Source of the DNA: Halomonas sp.
GTDB lineage: Bacteria > Pseudomonadota > Gammaproteobacteria > Pseudomonadales > Halomonadaceae
Reading direction: 5' to 3'
Length of the DNA: 64,000 bases
Assembly (NCBI RefSeq): GCF_029263665.1
Contig: NZ_JAJUFQ010000004.1
Location: 1-64,000, forward strand
The position numbers and the translations under genes were made by a program. This document shows, piece after piece, positions 48,153 to 57,873 of this stretch. A model generated the notes under the pieces. It was not told where the DNA came from and did no database searches. It saw only the letters and a program-made list of their open reading frames with translations. The first letter of the stretch is position 1. Every line of letters begins with the position of its first letter.

Positions 48153-48520
48153 CCAGCCAGAGACACATCGATGACAAAACCTTCCTGAAATGCCAACAAG
48201 CCAACTTAGCCCACCACAACGCGACATCACCTCACAGACCGGTAATTCCGGCATTCTGCACTTGGCCCCGGTCATAGTCCTGCACGCCCGGACACCCCAC
48301 GAGATAAGCTTTGCGGACAGGTTCTTTCTTCAGATCAGCCAGATGTTTCAGATACGCCTCCACGCACTTTAATCACCCTGCCTTCCAACTCTTTCTCCTC
48401 TTTTCACCTCTTTCGCCTACCAAGCCCTCTTTTTCTACCTCACACCCACCAAACACATTGCGGCCGCCCATTGGGCGGCCGCAATGTGTTCAACGACTGA
48501 TGGCTGATGAGGGCGAGGCA
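48153..48520. other. Intergenic region between dciA and lpxC
   Basis: 368 bp. The plus-strand ORF 48311-48637 is a shadow running into lpxC. The only clear feature is the long palindrome at 48452-48490, beside a pyrimidine-rich stretch (48370-48450). Confidence 0.6.
48452..48490. terminator. Perfect 19 bp inverted repeat after lpxC
   Basis: Arms aacacattgcggccgccca and its complement are separated by one base. It lies 30 bases downstream of the lpxC stop and about 300 bases after dciA. There is no T-run, so it is an atypical terminator or a protein-binding palindrome. Confidence 0.6.
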
Positions 48521-49432
48521 TCAGGCCATGGCAGGAGCCGCATAGGAGATCGGCGCCGGCTGGGACTCATCTTCGAAGGTGACAATTTCCCAAGCCTCAG
48601 GTTGTTCCAGCAGAGCACGGCACAGCATGTTGTTTAATGCATGGCCAGACTTCACACCACGGAATTCGCCAATAAGGCTATATCCCAACTGATAGAGGTC
48701 ACCAATAGCATCCAGCACCTTGTGCTTGACGAACTCGTCGTCATAACGCAGACCACCTTCGTTCACGATACGGTAGTCATCGACCACGATGGCATTGTCG
48801 AGACTGCCGCCCAGCGCCAGATTGTTGGAGCGCAGGTACTCCAGGTCGCGCATGAAACCAAAGGTGCGAGCCCGAGACACTTCCTTGACGAAGGAAGTAG
48901 TGGAAAAGTCGACCACTGCAGTCTGCTTCTGATCCTCGAATACCGGATGATCGAAGTCGATGGCAAAAGAGACCTTGAAGCCCTGATGGGGCAAGAACAG
49001 AGCTTCCTTGTCATCTTCACGCACCACAATCTCACGCTTGATGCGGATGAACTTCTTCGGGGCATTCTGCTCGGCAATACCGGCAGACTGGATAAGGAAC
49101 ACGAAGGGGCCAGCGCTGCCATCCATGATCGGCACTTCGGGAGCACTGAGATCGACATAACAGTTGTCGATACCAAGGCCAGCAAACGCTGACATCAGGT
49201 GTTCCACAGTAGCTACCTTCTCACCGTCCTTCGACAACGCTGTACACAGCGTCGTATCGGTGACATTGGTTGCCTGGGCCGGAATGTGGACTTCCGGATC
49301 CAGGTCAGTGCGTACGAACACGATACCAGTATCGGCCGGCGCCGGGCGCAAGGTGAGATACACCTTCTTTCCGGAGTGCAGGCCCACGCCAGTAGCGCGA
49401 ATGACATTCTTTAGAGTGCGTTGTCTGATCAT
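48521..49432 (-). CDS. lpxC: UDP-3-O-acyl-N-acetylglucosamine deacetylase
   Basis: 303 residues, normal length. Zinc histidines are in [18 protein letters not shown] (around 78), and [17 protein letters not shown] (around 238); the catalytic histidine is in [12 protein letters not shown]. LpxC does the first committed step of lipid A synthesis. In E. coli its level is set by FtsH through the C-terminal tail LAV-type end; here the tail ends SYAAPAMA. It has its own promoter behind ftsZ. Confidence 0.97.
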   Translation of the reverse strand: MIRQRTLKNVIRATGVGLHSGKKVYLTLRPAPADTGIVFVRTDLDPEVHIPAQATNVTDTTLCTALSKDGEKVATVEHLMSAFAGLGIDNCYVDLSAPEVPIMDGSAGPFVFLIQSAGIAEQNAPKKFIRIKREIVVREDDKEALFLPHQGFKVSFAIDFDHPVFEDQKQTAVVDFSTTSFVKEVSRARTFGFMRDLEYLRSNNLALGGSLDNAIVVDDYRIVNEGGLRYDDEFVKHKVLDAIGDLYQLGYSLIGEFRGVKSGHALNNMLCRALLEQPEAWEIVTFEDESQPAPISYAAPAMA

Positions 49433-49473
49433 GTGCAGTCGCCAGGCAGTCGTTTAGTTATCAAACACCGTTC

Positions 49474-49502
49474 ACTATAACACCAAACAAGCGTTTCAAC
49501 AA
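49474..49502 (-). promoter_or_regulatory. Candidate sigma70 promoter of lpxC
   Basis: Minus strand TTGTTG (49497-49502), 17 bases, TATAGT (49474-49479), about 40 bases before the lpxC ATG. Seen by eye. Confidence 0.6.
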
Positions 49503-49573
49503 AAAAACCTCAACTGCCCTGAATGGCGCACCTCTGCGACAGTTTTCTTTAGCCCTATGGCCCAAGCCCTTCC

Positions 49574-50758
49574 TCAGTCCGCCTGACGACGCAAGAAAGC
49601 AGGAATATCGAGATAATCATCGAGATCCTGGGATTTGCGCGATTCCGGCTGTGGGCGCGAAGGCGCTTCCTGAGCTTCCGGCTTGCTTGCCACCGCGCCT
49701 GACTGGCCGCGATGCATGACCGAATGCTGAGGACGCTGGCGCGTCACTTCCTGCTGGCGACGTGCAGCCGGCTGGCTGGCCGGCTTGTGCTGGGTGACCG
49801 GACGATCCAGGCCTGCAGCCACCACGGTGACGCGCAGCTCATCGGTCATGTCCATATCGATGGAGGTACCGACTACGATCGTTGCATCCTGGGAAGCAAA
49901 CTCCTGGACGGTTGCCCCTACATCATTGAACTCACCAATGGACAGGTCCGGACCAGCAGTGATGTTGACAAGAATGCCACGAGCACCATGCAGATCGATG
50001 TCTTCCAGCAGCGGACTGCGGATCGCTTTCTCGGCAGCCTCGCGGGCACGGTTTTCTCCGATGGCGCCGCCAGTTCCCATCATGGCCATACCCATCTCGG
50101 ACATGACAGTACGCACGTCAGCAAAGTCGACGTTGATGATACCGGGGCTGGTAATCAGCTCGGCGATTCCCTGGACAGCTCCCAGCAGGACATCGTTGGC
50201 AGCACTGAAAGCCGTCAACAACGTCGCGCTCTTGCCGAGCACTGACAACAGCTTCTCATTGGGAATAGTGATCAGAGAGTCCACATGCTCTGAAAGCTCT
50301 TTCATCCCTTCTTCAGCAGAGCGCATGCGCTTCGGGCCTTCGAAAGGGAACGGACGGGTTACCACCGCAACGGTGAGAATACCCAGTTCCTTGGCCACCT
50401 GGGCCACCACTGGAGCACCACCTGTTCCAGTACCACCACCCATGCCAGCGGTGATGAATACCATATCGGCACCATCCAGCAACTCGGCGATACGCTCGCG
50501 GTCTTCCAGAGCTGCCTGACGCCCCACTTCAGGATTGGCGCCAGCGCCCAGTCCCTTGGTGATCTCAGTACCCAGCTGCAGCACAGTCTTTGCTGAACAG
50601 CGCTTCAGCGCCTGGGCATCAGTATTGGCGCAGATGAACTCCACACCTTCTATGTTGCTTTCCACCATGTGGTTGACAGCATTACCGCCGCCACCGCCCA
50701 CACCGATGACCTTGATGACCGCACTGCTTGAGGGTGCACTATCTACGAGTTCGAACAT
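49574..50758 (-). CDS. ftsZ: Cell division protein FtsZ
   Basis: ATG 50758 ([24 protein letters not shown]) has AGGAG 9-13 bases upstream; the longer track ORF reads back into the ftsA gap. 394 residues. GTPase landmarks [13 protein letters not shown] and the tubulin signature [14 protein letters not shown]7 loop [14 protein letters not shown], and after a disordered linker the C-terminal peptide [13 protein letters not shown] that binds FtsA and ZipA. It forms the division ring. It follows ftsA by 34 bases. Confidence 0.98.
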   Translation of the reverse strand: MFELVDSAPSSSAVIKVIGVGGGGGNAVNHMVESNIEGVEFICANTDAQALKRCSAKTVLQLGTEITKGLGAGANPEVGRQAALEDRERIAELLDGADMVFITAGMGGGTGTGGAPVVAQVAKELGILTVAVVTRPFPFEGPKRMRSAEEGMKELSEHVDSLITIPNEKLLSVLGKSATLLTAFSAANDVLLGAVQGIAELITSPGIINVDFADVRTVMSEMGMAMMGTGGAIGENRAREAAEKAIRSPLLEDIDLHGARGILVNITAGPDLSIGEFNDVGATVQEFASQDATIVVGTSIDMDMTDELRVTVVAAGLDRPVTQHKPASQPAARRQQEVTRQRPQHSVMHRGQSGAVASKPEAQEAPSRPQPESRKSQDLDDYLDIPAFLRRQAD

Positions 50759-50792
50759 TTGCCCCGTCTCCTGAGCCGCGATAGCGGCCCGT

Positions 50793-52082
50793 TTAAAAAT
50801 TTCCTTTGAACCAGCCCTTAATCTTTTCCAGCGCCGAAGGTCCTTCCTCTGGTCCACGCCGGGAGACGTCCTCGCGTCTCGGTTGCTCCGAGATTATGCC
50901 ACCCTGCCCTTGGCGGCCATGACCCTGATGAGCCTGATGTAAAGCGTAATGTAACAAACCGACGCCCGTCGAATAAATTGGATTACGCACAACGTCGGCC
51001 AAACCGCGAACATTCTGCGGACAGGCAATCCGAACCGGCATATGGAAGATTTCTTCCGCCAGTTCAACCACCCCTTCCATACGTGCAGTACCGCCCGTCA
51101 ATACGACGCCGGCAGCAACGAGATCTTCATATCCGCTGCGCCGCAGCTCATCCCGGACCAGGGTGAAAAGCTCCTCATAGCGCGGCTCAACGACTTCGGC
51201 CAGAGACTGTCGCGACAAATCCCGCGCAGGCCGGTCACCAACGCTAGGAACCTTGACCATCTCATCAGCCGAGGCCAGTTGAGTCAGAGCACAAGCGTAC
51301 TTGACCTTGATTTCCTCGGCATACTGCGTCGGTGTACGCAGTGCCATGGCGATATCATTGGTCACCTGGTCACCAGCGATCGGAATCACTGCAGTATGGC
51401 GAATAGCACCTTCGGTAAACACCGCAATATCCGTAGTTCCGCCACCGATATCGACCATGCACACTCCGAGCTCACGCTCATCTTCTGTAAGCACTGCATG
51501 GCTAGAGGCCAGCTGCTCCAGGATGATGGCATCAACCTCAAGGCCACAACGACGGACACATTTCTCGATGTTCTGAACTGCATTGAGCGCAGCGGTGACC
51601 AGGTGGACGCGTGCTTCCAGGCGCACCCCCGACATACCAAGAGGTTCGCGAATGCCACCTTGTGTGTCGATGGCGAACTCCTGAGGCAGAACGTGCAATA
51701 CACGTTGCCCTTCAGAAATAGCTCGGGCCCGCGCAGAATCGATCACTCTGTCGATATCGGAAGGAGCGACTTCACGCTCCTTTATTGCCACGACCCCATC
51801 GGAGTTCATGGAGCTGATATGGCTACCAGCGATACCGACATAGACAGAATGGATATCGCAGCCAGCCATCAGCTCTGCTTCCTCTACCGCACGCTGGATC
51901 GACTGCACGGTAGATTCGATATTGATCACGACTCCCTTTTTCATTCCTCGGGAGGGGTGAGAGCCGATACCGGCGATTTCGATACCACCATCGTCAGTGG
52001 GCTGCCCCACGATCGCGACGACCTTGGATGTTCCGATATCCAGCCCGACTACCATATTGGACACGTTGGATGGACCTGCCAT
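50793..52082 (-). CDS. ftsA: Cell division protein FtsA
   Basis: 429 residues. Actin-like ATPase starting [16 protein letters not shown], with the phosphate-2 motif [16 protein letters not shown] and adenosine motif [14 protein letters not shown] linker leads to the C-terminal membrane-binding helix [12 protein letters not shown]. It anchors FtsZ to the membrane and recruits later division proteins. A 199 bp gap with its own promoter signals separates it from ftsQ. Confidence 0.98.
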   Translation of the reverse strand: MAGPSNVSNMVVGLDIGTSKVVAIVGQPTDDGGIEIAGIGSHPSRGMKKGVVINIESTVQSIQRAVEEAELMAGCDIHSVYVGIAGSHISSMNSDGVVAIKEREVAPSDIDRVIDSARARAISEGQRVLHVLPQEFAIDTQGGIREPLGMSGVRLEARVHLVTAALNAVQNIEKCVRRCGLEVDAIILEQLASSHAVLTEDERELGVCMVDIGGGTTDIAVFTEGAIRHTAVIPIAGDQVTNDIAMALRTPTQYAEEIKVKYACALTQLASADEMVKVPSVGDRPARDLSRQSLAEVVEPRYEELFTLVRDELRRSGYEDLVAAGVVLTGGTARMEGVVELAEEIFHMPVRIACPQNVRGLADVVRNPIYSTGVGLLHYALHQAHQGHGRQGQGGIISEQPRREDVSRRGPEEGPSALEKIKGWFKGNF

Positions 52083-52281
52083 GAGTCGGGAATTCTCCTC
52101 GAATCGATCCCACTAAAATAGGGAACTTGTCACTAATAAAAAAACCTAGAACGATTATAGAAACAAGAGCACTTGTTCTACCACCCCAGATGTACTGTTA
52201 TTTCAACATTAAGGGTACACCCTTTAAAAGGAAATACCCTAAATTTAGAGACAGCCATTCAACAGCACCGGCGTTTATTGA
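52083..52281. promoter_or_regulatory. AT-rich control region in front of ftsA-ftsZ
   Basis: 199 bp between ftsQ and ftsA, clearly more AT-rich than the coding sequence around it. It contains two inverted repeats: AACAAG-AGCA-CTTGTT (52162-52177) and AAGGGT-AC-ACCCTT (52211-52224). A minus-strand TATAAT lies next to the first repeat. Confidence 0.65.
52154..52177 (-). promoter_or_regulatory. Consensus -10 box with an inverted repeat in the spacer (ftsA-ftsZ)
   Basis: Minus strand TATAAT at 52154-52159 with no good -35 box at 17 or 18 bases. The spacer position is filled by the inverted repeat AACAAGTGCTCTTGTT. A regulator binding there is inferred. Confidence 0.6.
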
Positions 52282-53007
52282 TCACCCTTGCTTGCCATCA
52301 GTTCCATTCACGGGCTCCGTCTCACCATGCCAGGCGACAGCGACACCATTCGGATAGCGCAGATCAATGTATCTAATATGCGACGCAACTCCACCAAGCT
52401 CTCTGTTCCAGGCAGCATCAAGGCGCGCTAAACGCCCATCAAGATCACTGCGCCCGAGCATTATCCATACACCATCTTCGAACTGAAAGCGCCAGGCACC
52501 CCTGGCTTCCAGACTCAACTGCTTGAGCTTCAGGTCCATTTTATCGAAGCGCTTAGATAGCTCACCATAATAGGCCAGGACTTCCTGACTCGACCCCTTG
52601 GGACCGGATAAATCCGGCATGTCGTCTGGTGGAGACACTGGTGCAAAGTCGAAGGGCTCACCTTGTGCATTGAGCAACTGATCATCGTTCCAATGCGCCA
52701 CCGGAATTTGCTCGGTCAACTCGAAAGTCAAGGCATTGGGCCACTCTCGACGTAGACGAACTTCCTTGAGCCAGCCAATTTTCAGTGCTTCTTCACGCAA
52801 CGCGCCAAGGTCAACAGACAACCAGGTCTGCCCCTGCACAAGAGGGGCTAGTTTAGCCTTGAGGTAATCGGCACCAGCGTAGTGCAGTTCTCCTCCTATC
52901 GATACTCGCTCGATAGGCCGATCCAACCACACCCACAGCGCGCGGCCTCCCGCTCCCAACAACAGGACCAGCAACAGGATGCCGAGAAAAGTGCCGCGCC
53001 TAGTCAT
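52282..53007 (-). CDS. ftsQ: Cell division protein FtsQ
   Basis: 241 residues. A short cytoplasmic end, one membrane helix (TFLGILLLVLLLGAGGRALWVWL, about 5-27), a POTRA domain (IERVSIGGELHYAGADYLKAKLAPLV) and the beta domain (VRLRREWPNALTFELTEQIPVAHWND). It links FtsA/FtsZ-level assembly to FtsL-FtsB and septal synthesis. Two bases separate it from ddlB. Confidence 0.95.
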   Translation of the reverse strand: MTRRGTFLGILLLVLLLGAGGRALWVWLDRPIERVSIGGELHYAGADYLKAKLAPLVQGQTWLSVDLGALREEALKIGWLKEVRLRREWPNALTFELTEQIPVAHWNDDQLLNAQGEPFDFAPVSPPDDMPDLSGPKGSSQEVLAYYGELSKRFDKMDLKLKQLSLEARGAWRFQFEDGVWIMLGRSDLDGRLARLDAAWNRELGGVASHIRYIDLRYPNGVAVAWHGETEPVNGTDGKQG

Positions 53008-53009
53008 GA

Positions 53010-53933
53010 TCAGCCACGCTCCTGAGCGGTTGCAAGAATGCGCAACACCAGCTCATCGAAGTCAATGCCTGCATGTGCGGCTGACTGCGGAACAAGGCTA
53101 TGATCCGTCATCCCAGGCACAGTGTTGACCTCTAGCAGCCAGAAGCGCTTGTCGGCATCACGCATGACATCGACACGCCCCCAACCTTCGCAGCCCACGG
53201 CCTCAAAAGCCCGGAGGCACAAGCCGGCCAATGCTTCTTCGTCTTCCCGAGAAAGGCCACAGGGCAAGTGGTAGAGCGTGTCATTCGACAGGTACTTGGC
53301 CTCATAATCGTAGAAGCCGTTTGGTACTTCGACGCGAATCGCCGGCAATGCCTTGTCGCCAAGCACGGACACGGTAAATTCGTCTCCCACCACGAACCGC
53401 TCGGCCATGACACGGGTATCAAAGCCTGCCGCATCCCGGTAGGCCTTTTCCAGCTCACCATGATCACGCACGATGGTGATACCGATAGTAGACCCCTCAT
53501 GCACCGGCTTGACCACCAGAGGCAATCCCAGGCGCTCAACGACAGCATCCCAGTCCATGTCAGCACTCAGGGAAATGCTCTCGGGAGTCGGCAGCCCCAT
53601 GGACTGCCACACTGCCTTGGTACGTAGCTTGTCCATCCCCAGGGCAGAGGCCAGCACACCACTGCCGGTATAAGGAAGTCCGGCCAGCTCCAGGGCACCC
53701 TGCAGGCAACCATCCTCCCCTCCTCTGCCATGCAGAGCGATGAACACGATATCAGGAGACAGCGCCTCAAGACCGGTCAGACCACCTTCTGCCAAGTCAT
53801 AGCCGACGGCGTCGACGCCTCCACGCTGGAGAGCAGCAAGGATTGCGCTGCCACTCTTCAATGACACCTCTCGCTCGGCACTGTGGCCACCATAGACCAC
53901 GACGACATGTCCGAAATCTTTATCCTGTGTCAT
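53010..53933 (-). CDS. ddlB: D-alanine-D-alanine ligase B
   Basis: The start taken is ATG 53933, overlapping the murC stop (TGATG); the track uses a GTG one codon earlier. 307 residues. ATP-grasp fold with GGHSAEREVSLKSG, ALHGRGGEDGCLQG, LVVKPVHEGSTIGI, VMAERFVVGDEFTV and the end LEVNTVPGMTDHSLVP. It makes the D-Ala-D-Ala dipeptide for MurF. Confidence 0.96.
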   Translation of the reverse strand: MTQDKDFGHVVVVYGGHSAEREVSLKSGSAILAALQRGGVDAVGYDLAEGGLTGLEALSPDIVFIALHGRGGEDGCLQGALELAGLPYTGSGVLASALGMDKLRTKAVWQSMGLPTPESISLSADMDWDAVVERLGLPLVVKPVHEGSTIGITIVRDHGELEKAYRDAAGFDTRVMAERFVVGDEFTVSVLGDKALPAIRVEVPNGFYDYEAKYLSNDTLYHLPCGLSREDEEALAGLCLRAFEAVGCEGWGRVDVMRDADKRFWLLEVNTVPGMTDHSLVPQSAAHAGIDFDELVLRILATAQERG

Positions 53934-55420
53934 CACAGAGCCACCTCATCCAGCTTCAAACAAGCGGTAGCAAGATGCTGGGAAATGCCTCCCACATCAC
54001 CTGCTCCCTGGGTAATCAAAATATCACCAGGCAACAGCACCTTGGCCAGCAGCCCAGGTAGTTCTGTCTTGTCCTGAACAAAAATAGGATCCAAATCACC
54101 ACGCTGACGAATGGAGCCAGCCAGGCTGCGGCTGTCAGCGCCAGATACTGGCGCCTCTCCAGCACTGTACACATCGAGCAGCAGTAGCGTATCGACCCCA
54201 GCAAGCACTCGCACGAAATCTTCATACAGATCTCGAGTGCGGGAATAACGGTGCGGCTGATAGACCATGACCAGACGACGTTCAGGCCAGCCATCACGGA
54301 CAGCCTTGATCACCATCTCCACTTCACGAGGGTGATGGCCATAATCATCGACCAGCATCACCTCACCATCGCCTTGTGGCGCAGGAAAATCTCCCTGAAT
54401 CTGGAAACGCCGGCCCACACCCGCGAAACCTGCCAGACCTCGGCAGATAGCGTCATCGTCCACTCCTGCGTCAGTGGCCACGGCAATGGCAGCCAGAGCG
54501 TTGAGGGCATTGTGGCGACCAGGCATGGCCAATTGCACCGCCAGAGGGGCATGGCCTTCCGGTCTCACGGCAGTAAAGCGAATTTCGCCGGCGCTCTGGG
54601 AGAAGTTCTCGATGCGATAATCAGCATCCCCGGAAAAACCGTAAGTGACAAACTGGCGATTGATGGATTCAAGCAGACCACGCACGTTGTCGTCATCAAG
54701 GCACAAAACGGCCAGGCCATAGAATGGCAGATTGTGCAGAAATTCAATGAACGTCGACTTGAGACGCTCGAAGTCACCACCATAGGTGCTCATATGATCG
54801 GCATCGATATTGGTAACGATACTGACCATAGGCTGCAGGTGCAGGAATGAAGCGTCTGACTCGTCCGCCTCGGCGACCAGGTATTCCCCCTTGCCCAATT
54901 GGGCATTGGTCCCTGCGCTGGTCAACTTGCCGCCGATGACAAAGGTCGGATCGAGACCGCCCTCCCCCAGCAGCGTCGCGGTAAGACTGGTCGTGGTGGT
55001 CTTGCCATGTGTACCCGCCACAGCGATACCATGTCGAAAGCGCATCAGTTCCGCCAGCATTTCCGCCCTACGCACGACCGGCACACGATTCTCATGGGCC
55101 CATAGCAGTTCGGGATTTTCCAGGCTCACAGCGGTGGATACCACCACCACATCGGCCTGTTCTGCATTTTCAGCACGATGACCGATGAACACTTTCACAC
55201 CACAGTTCTTCAGCCGCTCAACCACGGCAGAGTGCCTCAGGTCACTGCCACTGACGCTATACCCCTGGTTGGCAAGAACTTCGGCAATACCACACATCCC
55301 GGCACCACCTATGCCGACGAAATGGATGTTACGAATCCGGCGCATACCGAGGCCACGACCTCTGGAAATCTGGCCAGGCACCGGCCCATTGTCTTCTAGC
55401 ATGCTATTTTCAGTGCTCAA
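53933..55420 (-). CDS. murC: UDP-N-acetylmuramate-L-alanine ligase
   Basis: 495 residues. It starts with TTG at 55420: GGAG lies 7 bases upstream, whereas the first ATG (seventh codon) has no good site. The start overlaps the end of murG by 11 bases. The P-loop [16 protein letters not shown] is present, with [19 protein letters not shown] at the N-terminus and [16 protein letters not shown] later. The first about 25 residues are not typical of MurC, so the native start could be the ATG at [11 protein letters not shown]. It adds L-Ala to UDP-MurNAc. Confidence 0.93.
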   Translation of the reverse strand: MSTENSMLEDNGPVPGQISRGRGLGMRRIRNIHFVGIGGAGMCGIAEVLANQGYSVSGSDLRHSAVVERLKNCGVKVFIGHRAENAEQADVVVVSTAVSLENPELLWAHENRVPVVRRAEMLAELMRFRHGIAVAGTHGKTTTTSLTATLLGEGGLDPTFVIGGKLTSAGTNAQLGKGEYLVAEADESDASFLHLQPMVSIVTNIDADHMSTYGGDFERLKSTFIEFLHNLPFYGLAVLCLDDDNVRGLLESINRQFVTYGFSGDADYRIENFSQSAGEIRFTAVRPEGHAPLAVQLAMPGRHNALNALAAIAVATDAGVDDDAICRGLAGFAGVGRRFQIQGDFPAPQGDGEVMLVDDYGHHPREVEMVIKAVRDGWPERRLVMVYQPHRYSRTRDLYEDFVRVLAGVDTLLLLDVYSAGEAPVSGADSRSLAGSIRQRGDLDPIFVQDKTELPGLLAKVLLPGDILITQGAGDVGGISQHLATACLKLDEVAL

Positions 55421-56546
55421 AAGCTGTCTCCATGCAACCCGCTACCAGTCGATCCACCGCATCCAGGTGGGCCTGGGCCCGAGCTTTCTGCGCCATTTCG
55501 GCAAGAGTGGCGGGATTGAGCAGCGTCGTCAGGCACTCGGCCAGCGTTGCCGCTGTCATATCTCGTTGCTGCAGCAATGCTGCAGCGCCTGTCTCGACCA
55601 ATGCCTGAGCATTGGCCGTCTGATGATCATCTACCGCATGCGGAAAGGGAACGAATAACGCAGGTTTGGCTGCCGCCGCCAGTTCAGCCACCGTCAACGC
55701 TCCCGAGCGACACACCACCAGATCCGCCCAGTCATAGGCAGAAGCCATGTCACTGATGAAGTCAGTCACTTCCGCCTCGATACCCTGGCTGGCGTAATTC
55801 TGCCTAGTATCCGCATCCTTGTCCCGCCCAGCCTGATGACGGATCTCAGGACGTTGTGCTTCGGGCAATTGCGCGAGAGCCTCAGGGACTCCTTGATTCA
55901 ATGCCAAGGCACCCAAGGACCCCCCAACCACCAGCATTCTCAGGCGACGCCCACTCATCTGTTCCCTTTGCCGCGGCAACTCTCCGAGAACGGCAATTTC
56001 GTGGCGGACAGGGTTACCGACCACCACCCCTCGTGAACCAAATGCCTGGGGGAAAGCGGCATAGACGCGATTGGCCAAACGGGCCAGGGCCTTGTTGGTC
56101 ATACCTGCTACGGCATTTTGCTCGTGAATCACCAAGGAACGACGACTCAACCAGGCAGCCAGGCCACCGGGGCCACTGGCAAAGCCTCCCATGCCCACGA
56201 CCAGTTGAGGATCGAAGCGGCGAATCACAGCTCGGGCCTGGAAGACCGCACGCGTCAGGCGCAGCGGTGCCAGAACCCAGCCACCCAGCCCACGGCCACG
56301 CAGGCCGCTGATGGCAATCCTGTTAAGAGGTATTCCGGCTTCGGGTACCAGGCGATTCTCAATCCCCCTTGGACTTCCCAACCACTCGACTTCGACACCC
56401 TGCTCGGCCAGGCCCTTAGCCAAGGACAAAGCAGGAATCACATGACCGCCAGTGCCGCCAGCCATGATCAATGCGCGCTTTCCCTGAGAAGCACCGATCA
56501 CTTGAGCATCCTGTCTATCCAAGGAACCTCTTTCACTTCCATTCAT
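55410..56546 (-). CDS. murG: UDP-GlcNAc:lipid I N-acetylglucosaminyltransferase MurG
   Basis: 378 residues with a GT-B fold: [21 protein letters not shown] (first glycine loop, around residue 33), [46 protein letters not shown] and the donor-site [36 protein letters not shown]. It makes lipid II on the inner leaflet. It has a longer N-terminus than E. coli MurG (about 25 extra residues). Degenerate repeats lie directly upstream. Confidence 0.97.
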   Translation of the reverse strand: MNGSERGSLDRQDAQVIGASQGKRALIMAGGTGGHVIPALSLAKGLAEQGVEVEWLGSPRGIENRLVPEAGIPLNRIAISGLRGRGLGGWVLAPLRLTRAVFQARAVIRRFDPQLVVGMGGFASGPGGLAAWLSRRSLVIHEQNAVAGMTNKALARLANRVYAAFPQAFGSRGVVVGNPVRHEIAVLGELPRQREQMSGRRLRMLVVGGSLGALALNQGVPEALAQLPEAQRPEIRHQAGRDKDADTRQNYASQGIEAEVTDFISDMASAYDWADLVVCRSGALTVAELAAAAKPALFVPFPHAVDDHQTANAQALVETGAAALLQQRDMTAATLAECLTTLLNPATLAEMAQKARAQAHLDAVDRLVAGCMETAFEH

Positions 56547-56548
56547 AG

Positions 56549-56643
56549 GTCTTTTCCAACTCCACTCAGGGCAGCTTTCCTCGCCACGCTGAGGATGTTC
56601 TTTCCAGCCTCACCCAGAGTGCCTTTTCCAACCACGCTCAAGA
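56549..56643. repeat. Four degenerate 24 bp tandem units between ftsW and murG
   Basis: gtcttttccaactccactcaggg, cagctttcctcgccacgctgagga, tgttctttccagcctcacccagag and tgccttttccaaccacgctcaaga lie end to end. They fill the whole ftsW-murG gap and reach the ftsW stop codon. Confidence 0.7.
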
Positions 56644-57873
56644 CTTCACTCCTTGAGCATCGGTACGCTGACGGGTCCCGATACGCTGAGCAGTGGGAGC
56701 AGACTGACGTTTACGTTCGCGGGTCTCGATATCCACCCGCAGCAGCAGGGCCACCATGACACAACTGACAATCAAGCTTGAACCACCATAGGACAGCAGC
56801 GGCAGCGTCAGTCCCTTGGTGGGCAGCATGCCGCTGGCCACGGCGATATTGATAAAGGCCTGAGCACCGATCACCAGGGCAATGCCATAGCTGAGATAGG
56901 CCGCAAAGGGCAACTGGGCCAGTTCAGCACGCCGCCCCACCGCCATGGCGCGCCACACGAGCAGAGCGAACAACCCGATAACGGCAATGGCACCGACCAG
57001 GCCAAGCTCCTCGGCCAGCACGGCGAAAACAAAGTCGGTATGAGCCTCCGGCAGATAGAACAGCTTCTGTACGCTGTTGCCCAGCCCCATGCCGAATACC
57101 TGACCTCGACCAAAGGCAATGAGTGCCTGCGTCAACTGATAACCACTGGCAAACTGATCCGCCCATGGGTCAGTGAAGCTGGTCAGGCGCGCCATACGAT
57201 AGGGCTCTGCCACAGCAAGCAGTGCCCCCAGCAGCCCAACCCCGATGAATAGCAGGATAAAGCGCCCCCAGGGAGCGCCTGCCATCAGCAACATCCCCAT
57301 GACACACCCTGTCATCACTACCACAGCACCATAATCAGGCTCGAAGATGAGCAGGAATGCATATACCCCGACCACCGCCAGAGGGCGCAGGAAAGCCCCC
57401 CACTGGGTACGCACCTGAGGCAGAAAGCGCTCCAGGTAACCGGACATGTAGACAATCAGACACAGCTTGGCGATCTCAGAAGCCTGTAGATTGATCGGTA
57501 CGCCAGGTACTGATAACCAACGCTTACTACCATTGACCTCGCGCCCAACCAGCAGCACCAGAATCAGAAATCCCACGCCTACCAGCAACAACAACGGCCC
57601 ATTGGCTTTCCACCAGGCCAACGGCACTCTCAATGCCAACGTTCCAACGGTAACGCCAGCCAACACAAAAATGCCGTGGCGAATACTGAAGTACCATGCA
57701 TTACCTGTCAGACCAGAGGCCACTTCAGTGGAAGCCGAAGTCACCATTACCCAGCCAATCAACAGCAGCGAAAAGGTCGCTACCAGCAGCCAGCCATCAA
57801 AGGCATGATCACGCGTGGAAAGGCGCTCGCTGATATCTCCCAGGCGACGCCGGATCTTGCCCAATCGGCTCAT
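56638..57873 (-). CDS. ftsW: Lipid II-polymerising SEDS protein FtsW
   Basis: 411 residues with about ten membrane helices. SEDS landmarks are NGSKRWLSVPGVPINLQASEIAKLCLIVYMSGYL, LLIFEPDYGAVVV, GLGNSVQKLFYLPEAHTDFVFAVLAEELG and PTKGLTLPLLSYGGSSL. With FtsI it makes septal peptidoglycan. Its ATG overlaps the murD stop (ATGA). Confidence 0.97.
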   Translation of the reverse strand: MSRLGKIRRRLGDISERLSTRDHAFDGWLLVATFSLLLIGWVMVTSASTEVASGLTGNAWYFSIRHGIFVLAGVTVGTLALRVPLAWWKANGPLLLLVGVGFLILVLLVGREVNGSKRWLSVPGVPINLQASEIAKLCLIVYMSGYLERFLPQVRTQWGAFLRPLAVVGVYAFLLIFEPDYGAVVVMTGCVMGMLLMAGAPWGRFILLFIGVGLLGALLAVAEPYRMARLTSFTDPWADQFASGYQLTQALIAFGRGQVFGMGLGNSVQKLFYLPEAHTDFVFAVLAEELGLVGAIAVIGLFALLVWRAMAVGRRAELAQLPFAAYLSYGIALVIGAQAFINIAVASGMLPTKGLTLPLLSYGGSSLIVSCVMVALLLRVDIETRERKRQSAPTAQRIGTRQRTDAQGVKS

